Shown piece by piece: positions 32,085 through 44,189 of a DNA stretch of 64,000 bases. The first letter of the stretch is position 1. The number at the start of each line of letters is the position of its first letter. The notes beneath the pieces are model-generated. The model was not told the DNA's origin, made no database searches, and was given only the letters and a program-made list of their open reading frames with translations. Both the position numbers and the translations under genes were made by a program. The stretch spans positions 85,574,001 through 85,638,000 of the forward strand of contig NC_064820.1 of assembly GCF_024166365.1 (NCBI RefSeq), given 5' to 3'. The DNA is from Elephas maximus indicus. Taxonomy: Eukaryota > Chordata > Mammalia > Proboscidea > Elephantidae.

Positions 32085-32751
32085 ATTTTTTTTAATTTTT
32101 ATTGTGCTTTAAGTGAAAGTTTATAAATCAAGTTAGCCTCTTATACAAAAATTTATATACACCTTGCTATGTACTCCTAGTTTCTCTCCCCCTAATGAAA
32201 TAGCACAGTCCTTCTCTCCACCCTGTATTCCCCATGTCCATTCAGCCAGCTTCTGTCCCCCTCTTCCCTCTCATCTCCCCTTCAGACAGGAGCTGCCCAC
32301 ATAGCCTCATGTGTCTACTTGTGCCAAGAAGCTTACTCCTCACCAGTATCATTTTCTATCTTATAGTACAGCCCAATCCCAGTCTAAAGAGTTGGCTTTG
32401 TGAATGGTTCCGGTCTTGGGCTAACACAAGGTCGGGGGACCATGACTTCTGGGGTCTTTCTAGTCTCAGTCAGACCATTAAGTCTGGTCTTTTTACGAGA
32501 ATTTGAGGTCTACCTCGCACTGCTCTACTGCCCCATCAGGGATTCTCTGTAGTGTTCCCTGTCAGGGCAGTCATCGGTTATAGGCAGACACCATCTAGTT
32601 CTTCTGGTCTCAGGCTAATGTAGCCTCTAATTTACGTGGCCCATTCTGTCTCTTGGGCTCATAATTACCTTGTGTCTCTGGCGTTCTTCATTCTTTGCTG
32701 CTTGTGGGTTAAGTCCAATTGATGCATCTTAGGTGGCCGCTTGCTAGCATT
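32085..32751 (-). repeat. L1 3' end inserted in the RTE
   Basis: An antisense, 5'-truncated L1 3'UTR ('aatttttattgtgctttaagtgaaagtttataaatc' to 'ttaggtggccgcttgctagc'). The flanks ACATGAAAGCAAAC (32071-32084) and ACATGCAAGCAAAC (32752-32765) are a 14-bp target duplication with one change. Confidence 0.92.
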
Positions 32752-34016
32752 ACATGCAAGCAAACTTTTGCTGAAGATCATTCAAAAACGGCTGCAGCAG
32801 TATGTCGACAGGGAACTGTCAGAAATTCAAGATGGATTTAGAAGAGGATGTGGAACCAGGGATATCATTGCTGATGTCAGATGGATTCTGGCTGAAAGCA
32901 GAGAATACCAGAAAGATGTTTACCTGTGTTTTATTGACTATACTAAGGCATTTGACTGTGTGGATAATAACAAATTATGGATAACTTTGTGGGGAATGGG
33001 AATTCCGGCACACTTAATTGTGCTCATGAAGAGTCTGTCCATGGATTAAGAGGCAGTTGTTTGGACAGAACAAGGGGATACTGCATGGTTTAAAGTACAG
33101 GAAAGGTGTAAGTCAGGGTTGTATCTTTTCACCATACCTATTCAGTCTGTATGCTGAACAAATAATCCAAGAAGCTGGACTATATGAAGAAGGACAGGCC
33201 ATCAGGATTGGGGGAAGACTCATTAACAACCCGTGATAAGCAGATGACACAACCTTGCTGGCTGAAAGTGAAGAGGACTTGAAGCACTTACTGATGAAGA
33301 TCAAAGACCACAGCCTTCAGTCTGGATTGCACCTCAACATAAAGAAAACAAAAATGCACACAACTGGACCAATAAGCAACATCATGATAAACGGAGAAAA
33401 GATTGAAGTTGTCAGGGATTTCATTTTACTTGGATCCACAATCAACACCATGGAAGCAGCAGTCAAGAAATCAAATGATGCACTGCATTGGGAAAATCAG
33501 CTGTAAGAGATCTCTTTAAAGTGTTGAAAAGCAAAGATGGCACCTTGAGGATTAAGGTGCCCCTGACCCAAGCCATGGTATTTTCAGTCACCTCATATGC
33601 ATGTGAAAGCTGGACAATGTATAAGGAAGACCGAAGAAGAATTGGCACCTTTGAATTGTGGTGTTGGCAAAGAATGTTGAATATACTGTGGACTGCCAAA
33701 AGAACTAACAAATCTGTATTGGAGGAAGTACAACCAGAATGCTCCTTAGAAGCAAGGATGACAAGACTGTGTCTCACATACTTTGGACATGTTATCAGAA
33801 GGGATCAGTCTCTGGAAAAGGAAATCATGCTTGGTAAAGTAGAGGGTTGGGGAAGAAAAAGAAGACCATCAATGAGATGGATTGACACAGTGACTGCAAC
33901 AATGGGCTCATGCATTGCAACAATTGTGAGGATGCCGCAGGACTGGGGAGTGTTTCATTCTGTTGTGCATAGAGTTGCTATGAATCGGAGTTGACTCGAT
34001 GGCACCTAACAACAGC
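32752..34016 (+). pseudogene. RTE LINE reverse transcriptase remnant
   Basis: It encodes fragments of the RTE RT and C-terminal region in shifting frames: 32741-33049 (IIADVRWILAESREYQKDVY, CFIDYTKAFDCVD), then 33255-33506 and 33488-33994. The active-site motif normally YADD reads stop-ADD at 33237-33248, so a point change destroyed the tyrosine codon. It ends in the RTE tail 'gactcgatggcacctaacaaca'. Several frameshifts make it inactive. It lies inside the old L1 and itself contains the L1 insert at 32085. Confidence 0.9.
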
Positions 34017-34135
34017 ATCAGAATATATAAAGAACTCCTACAAATTAATAACAAAAATGGGCAAAGGATGTGAATAGATATGTCTACAAAGAAGATATAC
34101 AAATGGCCAAAGAGTACAGTAAAAAGATGCTCAAA
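34017..34135 (+). repeat. Old L1, segment 2 of 3
   Basis: The old L1 resumes after the RTE: 'agaatatataaagaactcctacaaattaataacaaaaatgggcaaagg' to 'agagtacagtaaaaagatgctcaaa', the point where a younger L1 entered. Confidence 0.82.
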
Positions 34136-34212
34136 ACTCAACAAAATTGATAAACCACTGGCCAAACTGAAAAAAGAAAAACAGGAGAGGAAGCAAATAA
34201 CCCGAATAAGAA

Positions 34213-34947
34213 ATGAGATGGGCGATATCACAACAGACCCAACTGAAGTTAAAAGAATCATATCAGATTACTATGAAAAACTGTAATATATTTGAAAACC
34301 TAGAAGAAATGGATGAGTTCCTAGACACACACTACCTACCTAAACTAACAAAAACAGAGGCAGAACAACTAAATAGACCCATAACAAAAGCAGAGATTGA
34401 AAAGGTAATCAAAAAACTCCCAACAAAAAAACACCCTGGTCTGGACAGCTTCACTGCAGAGTTCTACCAAACTTTCAGAGAAGAGTTAACACCACTACTA
34501 CTAAAAGTATTTCAGAGCATAGAAAAGGATGGAATACTACCAAACTCATTCTATGAAGCCACTATATCCCTGATACCAAAACCAGGTAAAGACACCACAA
34601 GAAAAGAAAATTATAGACCTATATTCCTCATGAACGTAGATGCAAAAATCCTCAACAAAATTCTAGCCAATAGAATTCAACAACATATCAAAAAAATAAT
34701 TCACCATGTCCAAGTGGGATTCATACCAGGTATGCAGGGATGGTTCAACATTAGAAAAACAATTCATGTAATCCACCACATAAATAAAACAAAAGACAAG
34801 AATCACATGATTTTATCAATTGATGCAGAAAAGGCATTTGACAAAGTTCAACACTCATTCATGAAAACAACTCTCAGCAAAATAGGAATTGAAGGAAAAT
34901 TCCTCAACATAATAAAGGGCATTTATACAAAGCCAACATCACCCTAA
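34213..34947 (+). pseudogene. L1 ORF2 reverse transcriptase, N-terminal part
   Basis: A 244-residue open segment of L1 ORF2p RT: '[23 protein letters not shown]', '[21 protein letters not shown]', '[21 protein letters not shown]', and the first catalytic block [10 protein letters not shown]. The endonuclease domain is absent because of 5' truncation. The frame breaks after '[10 protein letters not shown]'; the RT continues at 34974 in another frame. Not functional. Confidence 0.9.
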
Positions 34948-34973
34948 ATGGAGAAAGCCTGAAAGCATTCCCA

Positions 34974-35387
34974 TTGAGACTGGGAACCAGACAAGGATGC
35001 CCTTTATCACCACTCTTATTCAACATTGTGCTGGAGGTCCTAGCCAGAGCAATTAGGCTAGATAAAGAAATAAAGGGCATCCAGATTGGCAAGCAGGAAG
35101 TAAAACTATCTCTATTTGCAAGTGACATGATCTTATACACAGAAAACCCTAAGGAATCCTCCAGAAAACTACTGAAACTAATAGAAGAGTTCAGCAGTGT
35201 ATCGGGATACAAGAAAAACATACAAAAATCAGTTGGATTCCTCTACACCAACAAAAAGAACATCGAAGAGGAAATCACCGAATCAGTGCCATTTACATTA
35301 GCCCCCAAGAAGATAAAATACTTAGGAATAAATCTTACCAGAGATGTAAAAGACTTATACAAAGAAAACTATAGTACACTTCTGTAG
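34974..35387 (+). pseudogene. L1 ORF2 reverse transcriptase, palm part with FASD motif
   Basis: It continues the RT: '[25 protein letters not shown]', then the active-site box as FASD (35115-35126), where L1 has FADD. One catalytic aspartate is replaced by serine. It ends at a stop near 'KENYSTLL'. Shorter frames to about 36551 carry C-terminal ORF2p pieces (CWRGCGKIGTLIHCWWECQ). Confidence 0.9.
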
Positions 35388-37821
35388 AAGAAACCAAAAG
35401 AGACATAAGTGGAAGAATACACCTTGCTCATGGATAGGAAGACTTAACATTATAAAAATGTCTGTTCTCCTAAAAGTGATCTATACATTTAATGCAATTC
35501 CAATCCAAATCCCAAGGACATTCTTTAAGGAGATGTCCCTTCATATGGAAGGGACAGAGGCCCCAGATAAATAAGGCATTCCTGAAAAGGAAGAACAAAG
35601 TGTGAGGCCTTACTTTACCTGATTTTAGAACCTATTATACCGCCACAGTAGTCAAAACAGCCTGGTACTGGTACAACAGCAGATACATAGACTAATGGAA
35701 CAGAATTGAGAATCCAGACATAAATCCATCCACATATGAGCAGTTAATATTAGACAAAGGCCCCCAAAACAGTTAAATGGGGAAGAGACAGTCTTTTTAA
35801 CAAATGGTGCTGGCATAACTGGATATCGAGCTGCAAAAAAATGAAACAAGACCCATACCTCACTCCATGCAGAAAAACGAGCTCAAAATGGATCAAAGAT
35901 CTAAATATAAAATCCAAAACGATAAAGACCATGGAAGAAAAAATAGGGACAACGTTAGGAGCCCTAATACATGGCATAAACAGTATACAAAACATTATTA
36001 AGAACACAGAAGAAAAACTGGATAACTTGGAGTTCCTAAAAATCAAACACCTATGCTCATCCAAAGACTTCACCAAAATAGTTAAAAAGACTACCTACAG
36101 ACTGGGAAAAAGTTTTTAGCTATGACATTTCTGATCAGCACCTGATCTCTAAAATCTACATGATACTGCAAAAACTCAACTACAAAAAGACAATTAAAAA
36201 ATGGGCAAAAGATATGAATAGACACTTCACTAAAGAAGACATTCAAGCAGCTAACAGATACATGAGGAAATGCTCACCATCATTAGGCATTAGAGAAATG
36301 CAAATCAAAACTACAATGAGATTTCATCTCCAACAAGGCTGGCATTAATGCAAAAAACACAAAATAATAAATGTTGGAGAGGCTGTGGAAAGATTGGAAC
36401 ACTTATACACTGCTGGTGGGAATGTCAAATGGTTCAACCACTTTGGAAATCGATCTGGCGTTTCCTTAGAAAGCTAGAAATAGAACTACCATACGACCCA
36501 GAAATCCCACTCCTTGGAATATATCCTAGAGAAATAAGAGCCTTTACATGAACAGATATATGCATACCCATGTTCATTGCAGCACTGATTACAATAGCAA
36601 AAAGCTGGAAGCAACCAAGGTGTCCATCAATGGATGAATGGATAAATAAATTGTGGTATATTCACACAATGGAATACTATACATAGATGAAGAACAGTGA
36701 TGAATCTGTGAAACATTTCATAACATGGAGCAACCTGGAAGGCATTATGCTGAGTGAAATTAGTCAGATGCAAAAGGACAAATATTGTATAAGAGCACTA
36801 TTATAAGATCTTGAGAAATAGTTTAAACTGAGAAGAACACATTCTTTTGTGGTTATGAGAAGGGGGAGGGAGGGAAGGCAGGAGAGGGTTATTTACTGAT
36901 TAGATAGTAGATAAGAACTACTTTAGGTGAAGGGAAGGACAACACTCAATACAGGGGAGGTCAGCACAACTCTGCTGGACCAAAAGCAAAGAAGCTTCCT
37001 GAATAAACTGAATACTTCGAAGGTCAGCGGAGCGAGGGTGGGGGTTTGGGGACTATGCCTTCAGGGGACATCTAAGTCAATTGGCAAAATAAATTCTATT
37101 AAGAAAACATTCTGCATCCCACTTTGAAGAGTGGCGTCTGGGGTCTTAAACTCTAGCAAGCGGCCATCTAAGATGCATCAATGATCTCAACCCACCTGGA
37201 TCAGAGGAGGATGAAGAACACCAAGGTCACAAGGTAATTATGAGCCCAAGAGAGAGGAAGGGCTACATGAACTAGAGACTACATCATCCTGAGGGTAAAA
37301 GAACTAGATGGTGCCACAACCGATGACTGCCCTGACAGGGAGCACAACAGAGAACCCCTGAGGGAGCAGGAGAACAGTGGGATGCAGACCCCAAATTCTC
37401 ATAAAAAGACCAGACTTAATGGTCTAAGACTAGCAGAATCCCAGTGGTCATGGTCCCCAAACCTTCTGTTGGCCCAGGACAGGAACCATTCCTGAAGCCA
37501 ACTCATCAGACATGGATTGGACTGGACAATGGGTTGGAGAGAGATGCTGATGAGGAGTGAGCTACTTGCATCAGGTGGACACTTGAGACTACGTTGGCAT
37601 CTCCTGTCTGGAGGGGAGATGGGAGGGTAGAGGGGGTTAGAAACTGGCAAAACGGTCACGAAAGGAGAGACTGGAAGGAGGGAGCGGGCTGACTCGTTAG
37701 GGGGAGAGTAAGTGGCAGTATGTAGCAAGTTGTGTATAAGTGTATATGTGAAAGACTGGCTTGCTTTGTAAACTTTCACTTAAAGCACAATAAAAATTAT
37801 TAAAAAAAAAAGATGCTCAAA

Positions 37822-38590
37822 GTCATTAGTCGTTAGGGAAATACAAATCAAAATCACAATGAGATATCATTACTTATCCAGTTGGATGGCTATAATAAAA
37901 AAGACAGATAATAACAAGTGTTGGAGGTAAGATGGAGAAATTAAACCCTCAAACATCGCTGGTGGGAATATAAAATAGTGAGGCACTTTAGAAAGCAGTT
38001 TGGCAGTCCCTGAAAAAGTCGAACATTGAGTTACCATATGACACAGCAGTTCCACTCCTAGGTATATATTCAAGACAAATAAAAATATATGTCCAGAAAA
38101 AAAAATTCTACAAAAATGTTCATAGCAACATTATTCATAATCACCAAAAATGGAAATAACCAAAGTGTCCGTCAACTAATGAATGGTTAAATAAAATGTG
38201 ATATACAATGGAATATTATTAGGCATTAAAAAATGAAGTCCTGGTACATGCTACAACATAGATAAACTTTGAAAACATTATCCTAAGTGAATGAAGGCAG
38301 TGACAAAGGACTACATATTGTATGATTCCATTTATATGCACTGTTCAGAATAGGCAAATCCATAGAGATATCAAGTAGATTAGTGGTTGCCTAGGGCTTG
38401 GGGAGACGATGTTGGGGAGAACTTGAGAGTGACTACTAATGGGTATGGGATTTTTTGTAGGGTTACAAAATGTCCTAAAATTGATGTAGTGATGATTGCA
38501 CAACTCTGTGACTATAGTAAAAAGACATTGAATTGTGCATTTTAAATAGATGAATTGTATGTGAATTACATGTCAATAAAGCAATTACAT
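37822..38590 (+). repeat. Old L1, segment 3 of 3 with 3' end
   Basis: It continues from 34135 ('gtcattagtcgttagggaaatacaaatcaaaatcac') through the ORF2 end and an L1MA/MB-like 3'UTR ('gattagtggttgcctagggcttgggg', 'gaattgtgcattttaaatagatgaattgtatg', 'caataaagcaatt'). Confidence 0.85.
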
Positions 38591-39206
38591 ATTATTGCTT
38601 TTTTAAAGTCTGTTGGAGAAGCAGTGACATTCCTATATCCTTTCTCCTACTCCTTTTGGTGAAATGATGACCTCCTCCCCTTCCTAGCAAAAGATGGGTA
38701 TTTTTCCTTCTGGAGAGGAAAACAGAAGGTCTTTAAAGTGATGGACACCAAGCAGAGTCGAGGATGGAGGTGCCGTCATGACTACAAGGCAATGTAATGA
38801 ACACACATGCTTGTTGGGGGTCTGATTTTCCCGCCCTCTTCCACACTGTCAGAAAGTTGGCAGAGACGTCCTACAAGTTGTCCCTAAATTACCTTCCAGG
38901 GAAGCTCACTGGCTGAAAGTCCCACCCACATGCTCAGAGCTTCTAAACTTCTTTTTAGTTCCTTACTCCTACATATGAACATCAAGGATTACCTGACATT
39001 TGCAAAAAGCTTCTAATAGGAAAGATTAAAAATAAAACAAACAAATAAAAGTAAAACTTGGAGGATATAGAGTTAATGCAAGGAGAAGAAAACGTCAAAA
39101 AATATCATCAATATCCTCAGAATATAAGATATTTCCAACATAAAACAACAAAATATTATGGAAAAGGAGCAATTAGTGAACAAGAAAGAGCTTTGTGTGT
39201 GTTTTC
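38591..39206. other. No gene recognised
   Basis: Unassigned sequence with an A-rich stretch near 39027-39056. Confidence 0.45.
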
Positions 39207-39785
39207 TTTTTTATTGTGCTTTAGATGAAGGTTTACAGAGCAAATAAGTTTCTCATTAAACAATTAATACACATTTTTTTTGTGACACTGGTTGCCAACT
39301 CCACAACGTGTCAATACTCTTCCCTTCTTGATCTTGGGCTTCTGATTTCAATTAATCCAGCTTTCCTGCCTTCTCATCCTTGCCCCTGGGCTGGTGTGTT
39401 TATTCAGTCTCATATACAGGATTGAGCTATGTGTATTATTGTTTGTATTATAGGCCTGTCTAATATTTGGGCCTGTCTAACCTCAGAAGTGGCTTCAGTA
39501 CTGAATTAAAAGGGTGTCCGGGGACTGTACTTTCAGGGTTTGTCCAGTCTGTCAGACCAGTAAGTCTGGTCTTTTTTTTTTGTGAGTTAGAATTTTGTTC
39601 TGCATTTTTCTCCAGCCCTGTCTGGGACCCCCTATTGTGATCCCTGTCAGAGTAGTTGGTGGTGGTAGTCAGGCACCATCTAGTTGTGCTGGACTCAGTC
39701 TGGTGGAGGCTGTAGTAGTTGTAGTCCCTTAGTTCTTTGTACTAATCTTTCCATTGTATCTGGTTTTCTTCGTTCTCCCTTGCTC
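39207..39785 (-). repeat. 5'-truncated L1 3' end
   Basis: Antisense, beginning 'tcttttttattgtgctttagatgaaggtttacagagc' and ending 'ttctccctt gctccagatggg'. It shares blocks with the copies at 6544 and 51203 and is longer than either. Confidence 0.85.
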
Positions 39786-40133
39786 CAGATGGGAAAGAAA
39801 GCACTTTTGAAAATTTTAAATTAATAGCAGATATTTAAAATATTAGCAAATCAAATCCAACAATGTATGTATAGAATTATATACCACAACCAAGTAAGAT
39901 TTATCCCAGGTATGCAAGGCCAGTTCAACATTTGAAAATCAATTAAAGTAATCCATCACATCAACAGGCTAAAGAAGCAAAGTTACATGATCGTATCAAT
40001 AGATGCAGAAAAGCAACTGAAAAAATCCAACACCCGTTTATGATAAAAAAAAAAAAATAATCAGCACACTTGGATAGAGGGAAAACTTCTTCAACTTGAT
40101 ATAGAACATCTAGAAAAAACGTACAGTTTAACA

Positions 40134-40408
40134 TTGGAATCAACTAGTTGGCAACAGGTTTTTTTGTTTGTTTATTTGTTTTAGAAGCCTTGGTGGCACA
40201 GTGGTTAAGTTGTTGGCTGCTACCTGAAAAGTTGGCAGTTCTAACCCACCATCTGCTCCACAGGAGAAAGATGTGGCAGTCTGCTTCTGTAAAGATTTAC
40301 AGCCTTGGAAATCCTGTGGGCAGTTCTAGTCTGTCCTATATATAAAAAAAAAAGTCCTATAGGTTGCTATAAATCGGAATTGACTTGATGGCAGTGAGTT
40401 TGGTTTTG
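40134..40408 (+). repeat. AfroSINE tail followed by a full AfroSINE
   Basis: A tail-only piece (GGAATCAACTAGTTGGCAAC plus T-rich sequence, 40134-40180) is followed directly by a full sense copy starting 'agaagccttggtggcacagtggttaag'. A 13-bp A-rich insertion sits at 40341-40353 between two copies of GTCCTATA. Confidence 0.85.
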
Positions 40409-40789
40409 GAACATCATACTTAATGGTGAGAAACTAGATGCTTTCCCCCTAAGACTGGGAACAAGCACAAGGATGTTCCCTTATACCACTCCTGTTCAAC
40501 ACCATACTGGAAGTCCTACTATACAATAAGACAAGAAAAGGAAACATGTGGAATACAGATTGGGAAAGAAGAAGTAACACTGAATTTGTTCAGAGATGAC
40601 ATGATTTTCTATGAAGAAAATTACAAAGAATTGCCCAAAAAAAAAAAAGCTCTTAGAACTAATAAGCAATTATAAGGAAGTTGTAGGATACAGAGTTAAT
40701 ATGCAAAAGTCAATTATTTTTTCATATAGCAGCAATGAAAAATTGGAATTTAGAATAAAAAACAATATCATTTATATATATATAAAAAA

Positions 40790-40987
40790 GTTGCTGTCAA
40801 GTAGATTCTAAGACATGATGACCCCAGGTGTTTCAGGGTAGAACTGCACTCCATAAGATTTTCGTTGGTTGTGATTTTTTTAAGTAGATAGCCAGGCTTT
40901 TCTTCTACAGTGCCACTGGGTGAATTCGAATAGTCTTTCAGTTAGTAGCAGAGTGCTTAACTGTTTATGCCACCCAGCAGGGACTCC
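40790..40987 (-). repeat. AfroSINE subtype, antisense
   Basis: It begins GTTGCTGTCAAGTAGATTCT and has the 'agtagatagccaggctttt cttc' block and a head ending 'gccacccagcagggactcc'. This is the subtype also seen at 50971 and 55334. Confidence 0.82.
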
Positions 40988-41701
40988 CCTTTTACGTTAG
41001 CACCAGAGAAAAAAAAAAAGGACTTGGGAATACATTTTACAAAATATTACAAGATCTATATGAGGAAAATTACAAAACTCTGATGAACGAAAATCTAAAT
41101 AAATAAAGATATTCTAAGTTCCTGGGTAGAACGACTCCACATTGTTAAGTTGTCAGTTCTTCCCTACTTGATCTACAGATTTAACATAATTCCAATCAAA
41201 ATCCCAGAAAATTATTTTGTGAATATCAACAAAGTGATTCTAAAGTTTACATGGGAAGGTAAAAGACCCAGAGTAGTCAACACAATACTGAAGAAGAATG
41301 ATGTCAGAGGATTGACACTATCCAACTTCAAGACTTTCTATAAAGCCACAGTGATCAAGAGAGTGTGGTATTGACAAAAGTATAACAAATAGAACAATGG
41401 GACAGAATAAAAAGCCAGAAATAGACCTACACAAATATAGTCATGTTTGACAAAGAAGCAAAGTAAAACTGGAGAAAAAGTAGTCTTCTAGCAATACTGC
41501 TAAAATAACTGGACATATAAAAAGACACATGCAAAAAAAAAAAAAAAAGATTATACGCAGAGCTTACATCTTTCACAGAAATTAACTTAAAATGGATTAT
41601 AGACATAGTGTAAAATGCAAAACTGTGAAATTTCTAGAAAATTTAGGTGATTGTGGATTTGGTAATGAGTTTTTAGATAAAACACCAACAGCATGATCCA
41701 T

Positions 41702-42179
41702 TGTCATGGATTGAATTATGTCCCCCCAAAAATGCATGTATCAATTTGACTGGGCCATGATTGCCAGTATTGTGTGATTTTCCTATATGTTGTAAATCCT
41801 GCCTCTATGGTGTTAATAAGGGAGGATGGGCAGCAGTTGTGTTACAGAGGCAGGACTCAACCTATAAGATTGGATTGTGTCTTGAGGTAAGCTCTTGAGA
41901 TATAAAAGAGAGGAGGAAGCAGAGAGACGGGGGACTTCATACCACCAAGAAAGCAGTGCTGGGAGCAGAGTGCATCCTTTGGACCTTGGGTCCCTGCACG
42001 AAGAAGCTCCTAATCTGGGGGAACATTGATGAGAAGGCCGACAGAGAGAGAAAGCCTTCCCCTGGAGCTGACACCTTGAATTTGGACTTTAAGCCTACTT
42101 TACTGTGAGACAATAAACTCTGTGTTAAAGCCATCCACTTGTGGTATTTCTGTTATAGCAGCACTAGATAACTAAGACA
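41702..42179 (+). repeat. MaLR-like solo LTR
   Basis: From TGTCATGGATTGAATTATGT to 'gcagcactagataactaagaca', with near-perfect 5-bp flanks TCCAT (41697-41701) and TCCAG (42180-42184). It retains a TATA-like box (GAGATATAAAAGAG) and a poly(A) signal (ACAATAAACTC). It interrupts the old L1 between 'caacagcatgatccat' and 'tccagaaagaaaaatctg'. Confidence 0.9.
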
Positions 42180-42710
42180 TCCAGAAAGAAAAATCTGATA
42201 AGTTGAACTTCATTGAAATTAAAAACTTCTGCTCTGTGTAAAACACTGTTAAGAGAATGAAAAGAAAAATCACAGACTGGGAGAAAACATATATATGATA
42301 AAAGACTTGTATTAAAAATATACAAAGAACTCTTAAAACTCAACAATAAGAAAATGAACAACCCTCTTAAAAACTGTGCAAAACATCTCAAAATACACCT
42401 CACCAAAAAAGATATGTGTATAACAAATAAGCAAATGTGAAGATGCTGAACATGATATGTCATTAGGAAATTGCAAATTAAAACAACAATGAGATACTAA
42501 AACCAAAAATCCAAACCTGTTGCTGTTGAAATGCTATTACATACATACCAATTAGAACGGCTAAAATCCAAAACCCTGATAACATCAAATACTGGTGAGG
42601 ATGTGGAGCAGCAGGAAATCTTATTCATTGCTGGTGGGAATGCAAAATGGTATGTTTCACTTTGGAAGATGACTTGGCAGTTTCTTACAATGGTAAACAT
42701 TGTCTTACCA

Positions 42711-42943
42711 TGTTGTTGTTGTCAGGTGCCATCAAGTTGGTTCTGACTCATAGTGACCCTATGTATAACAGGATGAAACAGTGCCCAGTCCTGCACCATT
42801 CTGACAGTTGTTATGCTCGAGCCCATTGTTGCAGACACTGTGTCAACCCATCTCATTGAGGGTCTTCCTCTTTTTTGCTGACCCTCTGCTTTACCAAGAA
42901 TGATGTCCTTCTCTGGGGACTTACCTGTCCCGATAACATGTTC
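42711..42943 (-). repeat. RTE LINE 3' end, antisense
   Basis: It begins with the reversed RTE tail ('tgttgttgttgtcaggtgcc') and reads back through 'cccattgttgcagacactgtgtcaacccatctcattgagggtcttcc' to 'gataacatgttc'. It is severely 5'-truncated. Confidence 0.88.
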
Positions 42944-44189
42944 ACTGAGTTGGTAAAGATCTGGCTCTTTGAAACCTAGGAGACTGTGGCCCCACCCTTT
43001 GTAACAGCAGAGACCATGGCTCTACCTTTTGGACCTCAGAGGTTGTGGTCTTATCCTTTGACACTGAGGCAGCTGTGCTTCCTGTGTTCCTTGTCTCTTA
43101 CAGCTTCTGTTTCCTGGTTCCTTGGCCTCTTGTCCCCTCAGGCCTCATAGCGTGAGTCTGCCCTGCTGGGGCAAGTGTTGCAAAGCTATTTAGCTCCATC
43201 GATAAGTGCCTGGAAGCACCCTACTTCCATTTCTTACGTTCATAATTTTCTGCCTCTTGGTTATGCTCCACTGATTTTTTCATGTCTCCCTTTTTCTCCA
43301 CACTGCCCTAGTGTTATGGGAAGCTCTGGTTGAGTTTTCTCAATGTTTTCTAAACCTTAAGGGCTTAAAGCAGGAATGGGCTGCGGATTCCAAGCTGCTG
43401 GCAGTTTTCTGATTTCATTTTTTCAGGAAAGATTGTTTTCCTGTTCTGGAAAGGAAAAAATGCTTCTGCTGTGCTAGAAAGATTGGATGTGAGGGCTTAC
43501 ACCTCCATTTTGGGGGTCTATGCTTAAAATCCAAGAGCCTTAGACTTCAATGAGCTCAGCCTTCCACAGACTTCATCTACCTATGTACCTCTGTCTCACA
43601 TATTTCCACCATACCCTTACTGAGAAGCAGAAAGAAAAGTTGCCATAAAAGATTAGCCTTTGGAAGATTACTAGATAGCAATAAAATAAAAATTTTATGT
43701 CCAACCTTTAGGCTATAATCCTTAAGAAGGCCATCTATTCCTGGGAGTAGGAGCTGGGCCCCTGGGGCTCTGTGTTACACAGTAGGTGTGTATTTAATAA
43801 GGCTGTTTTGAATTAAAGATGGAATTTCTTAGAGTCGAGGGACCATCTTTGATTCTCCCAACACATTGGCTTCAATGACATAAAAAGGCTAGGACTTTGC
43901 AAAATTTAGATACCTATGATTCTATTCTTGGACGTTGTAACTGACTTAGCAAATATAACTGCAGAGGCAGCAATGAAATGGGGTACCCAGTTTCAGGACT
44001 ATGTCCTCAGAACTAAGTGGGTAGATCCAAAATCCTCTTCTAAAATATAGTGGTTCAAGACCACAAATACTGCTGTGCATTATGATAGGAAAGACTGACT
44101 TCACTGATGTAGAGTTGGCGTTAGGGCCTGCCATGGAGAGAGTGAGTCTTGGACTATGGGAAGGGTACAAAGCGCTGGACTAATGAAAG
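42944..44189. other. Unclassified sequence
   Basis: No gene. At 42960-43100 a few related phrases repeat ('gagactgtggccccaccctttg', 'gagaccatggctctaccttttg', 'gaggttgtggtcttatcctttg'), which looks like a degenerate tandem array or an old LTR. I cannot assign it. Confidence 0.45.

Larger units (their letters stand above)
34136..37806 (+). mobile_element. Younger 5'-truncated L1 (about 3.7 kb)
   Basis: It starts within ORF2 just before the RT domain and runs to the poly(A) tail ('aaagcacaataaaaattattaaa'). It is flanked by a perfect 15-bp target duplication (AAAAAGATGCTCAAA at 34121-34135 and 37807-37821). The 3'UTR (about 36.8-37.8 kb) has polypurine-rich blocks. Its subfamily matches the minus-strand L1 at 61215-64000. 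Confidence 0.92.
39790..42710 (+). repeat. Second old L1 ORF2 region, interrupted
   Basis: Decayed ORF2 in pieces: 39790-40133 (RT start 'cccaggtatgcaaggccagttcaacatttg'), 40409-40789 ('ccactcctgttcaacaccatactggaagtcc'), 40988-41701 and 42180-42710. It is split by two or three SINEs and one LTR. A small piece at 42501-42533 ('aaaatccaaacctgttgctgttga') looks like an extra AfroSINE tail. The ORF at 41150-41374 is an ORF2p C-terminal shard. Confidence 0.8.

Noticed and set aside
32741-33994. RTE reverse transcriptase as a working gene
   Set aside because: A stop in the YADD box and several frameshifts.
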